Assembly: GCA_947178085.1 (NCBI GenBank) | Contig: CAMWWS010000206.1 | Span: 1-5,543 of the forward strand | Direction of reading: 5' to 3' | DNA length: 5,543 nucleotides | Source of the DNA: an uncultured Lachnospiraceae bacterium | GTDB taxonomy: Bacteria > Bacillota_A > Clostridia > Lachnospirales > Lachnospiraceae | Part shown: positions 5,042 through 5,543 of the stretch, one piece after another | Layout: the number at the start of each line of letters is the position of its first letter | Position numbering within the stretch: the first letter of the stretch is position 1 | Notes under the pieces: generated by a model | What the model was told of the DNA's origin: nothing | Seen by the model: the letters and a program-made list of their open reading frames with translations, nothing else | The model's database searches: none | Program-made: the position numbers and the translations under genes

Positions 5042-5387
5042 TCATAAAACGTGGAACATAGCAACTGCCACACCCTCATTTATCATCGTTCCAAACCTCT
5101 TCTTTCTCCATCATTCCGCTAATTGTTCTTTCCAATAGACATATCCTCCATATTTTATATGTTATCGCCACTAAATTTACTGCGCCGCATGGTGCTATGC
5201 TTTGTTACTTTCCCGAAAGTGAGGTTGTGGAAACGATACAATTTAAGCTGCAGTATCATAGGAATGCAGATAGGAAAGAATAGGTAAAACAGATTAAGGA
5301 ATGGTAATAAATGACTTCAGTGAATATTTGTGTTCACTGGAATTGTTTAACATTATTTTTTTCTATTTATTTATATTTCTCTTAACA
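5042..5387. other. Intergenic stretch without a convincing gene
   Basis: Both strands carry short open frames but none has a good start with a Shine-Dalgarno. The plus strand is open from 5062 to TAG 5281-5283, and its last part looks coding-like (YFPESEVVETIQFKLQYHR). The opposite strand is open from 5204 to TGA 5078-5076 and ends MEKEEVWNDDK. Both may be remnants or chance. ACTTTC-CC-GAAAGT (5207-5220) is a small hairpin. A 9-bp hairpin with one G-U (5316-5341) is followed by seven T only about 14 nt later (5356-5362), a weak plus-strand terminator candidate. Confidence 0.4.
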
Positions 5388-5531
5388 CAAAAAAGCTACC
5401 TAACACGGTAGCTTTTTGATATAGGGTTCGTTGCCGATTGTATTTTTCTCCATACTTAGCTTTTGGCTAATCCAACGATTGTCTCTTGTGCGAACACAAA
5501 ACGTAGTTGGCATCTCCCAATCCCTATATGC
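5388..5531 (-). ncRNA. Candidate free-standing small RNA, about 140 nt, family not recognised
   Basis: On the minus strand a perfect TATAAT (5542-5537) predicts a start near 5531-5529. The RNA would open with ATATAGGG (5529-5522), which pairs exactly with CCCTATAT (5426-5419) to close the molecule. Inside, CCAAC/GTTGG (5476-5472 with 5510-5506) encloses a 7-bp hairpin (one G-U) with a UUCG loop (5501-5484). Next comes a 5-bp hairpin TTAGC/GCTAA with loop CAAAA (5470-5456). An 11-bp perfect terminator follows immediately. The -35 box would lie outside the window. Short ORFs also cross it: 25 codons from ATG 5533, and 37 codons from ATG 5513 that end in the terminator loop. A small mRNA is therefore an alternative. 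It matches no riboswitch, 6S, SRP or tmRNA signature that I know. Confidence 0.45.
5389..5418. terminator. Strong bidirectional intrinsic terminator
   Basis: AAAAAGCTACC (5390-5400) and GGTAGCTTTTT (5407-5417) form a perfect 11-bp stem around a 6-base loop, with U runs at the 3' side on both strands. It should end the candidate small RNA from the right, and any plus-strand transcript from the left. Confidence 0.8.
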
Positions 5532-5536
5532 ATTTT

Positions 5537-5542
5537 ATTATA
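5537..5542 (-). promoter_or_regulatory. -10 box of the candidate small RNA
   Basis: The minus strand reads TATAAT here, a perfect consensus, 7 bp before the start of the closing helix of the candidate RNA. The matching -35 region would be beyond the right edge and cannot be examined. Confidence 0.45.
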
Positions 5543-5543
5543 T

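Noticed and set aside
1..5543. CRISPR array, tRNA or rRNA genes
   Set aside because: No regularly spaced repeats, no cloverleaf-like sequence and no rRNA-like segments were noticed on either strand.

Overview
The window looks like accessory DNA from a low-GC Firmicute, most likely a gut Clostridia/Lachnospiraceae-type genome. This is inferred from AT-rich intergenic DNA, strong AGGAGG-type ribosome binding sites, TATAAT/extended -10 promoters, GTG starts and U-tract terminators. No phylogenetic marker is present, so the assignment is tentative. All host genes lie on the minus strand. The only plus-strand gene is the transposase of an insertion sequence (IS) that is visibly richer in GC than its surroundings.

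Left part (1-2188). A 524-aa GHKL (MutL/Hsp90/MORC-like) ATPase at 394-1968 is the main gene. Its own promoter is at 2157-2184. It is followed by a leader of about 180 nt that contains two mutually exclusive helices and a good intrinsic terminator (1999-2029) just before the ribosome binding site, so expression may be controlled by attenuation. An intrinsic terminator (290-320) follows the gene. Beyond it lies the start of an unrecognised protein that runs off the left edge (241 to 1). Proteins of this ATPase type are often found in restriction or phage-defence islands. Nothing else in the window proves that role here.

Middle (2189-3312). A complete 1068-bp IS (2217-3284) starts TGTAGG and ends CCTACA. 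It has 26-bp imperfect inverted repeats and an unusually long 28-bp target duplication with one mismatch. It encodes an HTH + DDE (rve) transposase split by a +1 frame change exactly at a CCC-TAA codon pair, which is either a mutation or a programmed frameshift site. The IS landed 4 bp upstream of the ATPase -35 box and left that promoter intact. The next 170 bp (3313-3486) have no gene, only short repeats and a 20-bp near-palindrome.

Right part (3487-5006). A leftward operon encodes an overlooked 49-aa ORF, then an AraC-family regulator with a GyrI-like ligand-binding domain, then a stand-alone GyrI-like protein. The small ORF ends 5 bp before the regulator start and carries the regulator's Shine-Dalgarno in its last codons. 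An extended -10 promoter places the transcription start at the small ORF's ATG. The set resembles a drug- or small-molecule-responsive regulator with a partner binding protein.

Far right (5007-5543). There is no convincing protein gene from 5007 to 5388. From 5531 to 5388 on the minus strand there is a candidate small RNA of about 140 nt: a perfect TATAAT box, a closing helix, inner hairpins including one with a UUCG loop, and a perfect 11-bp terminator. I do not recognise its family.
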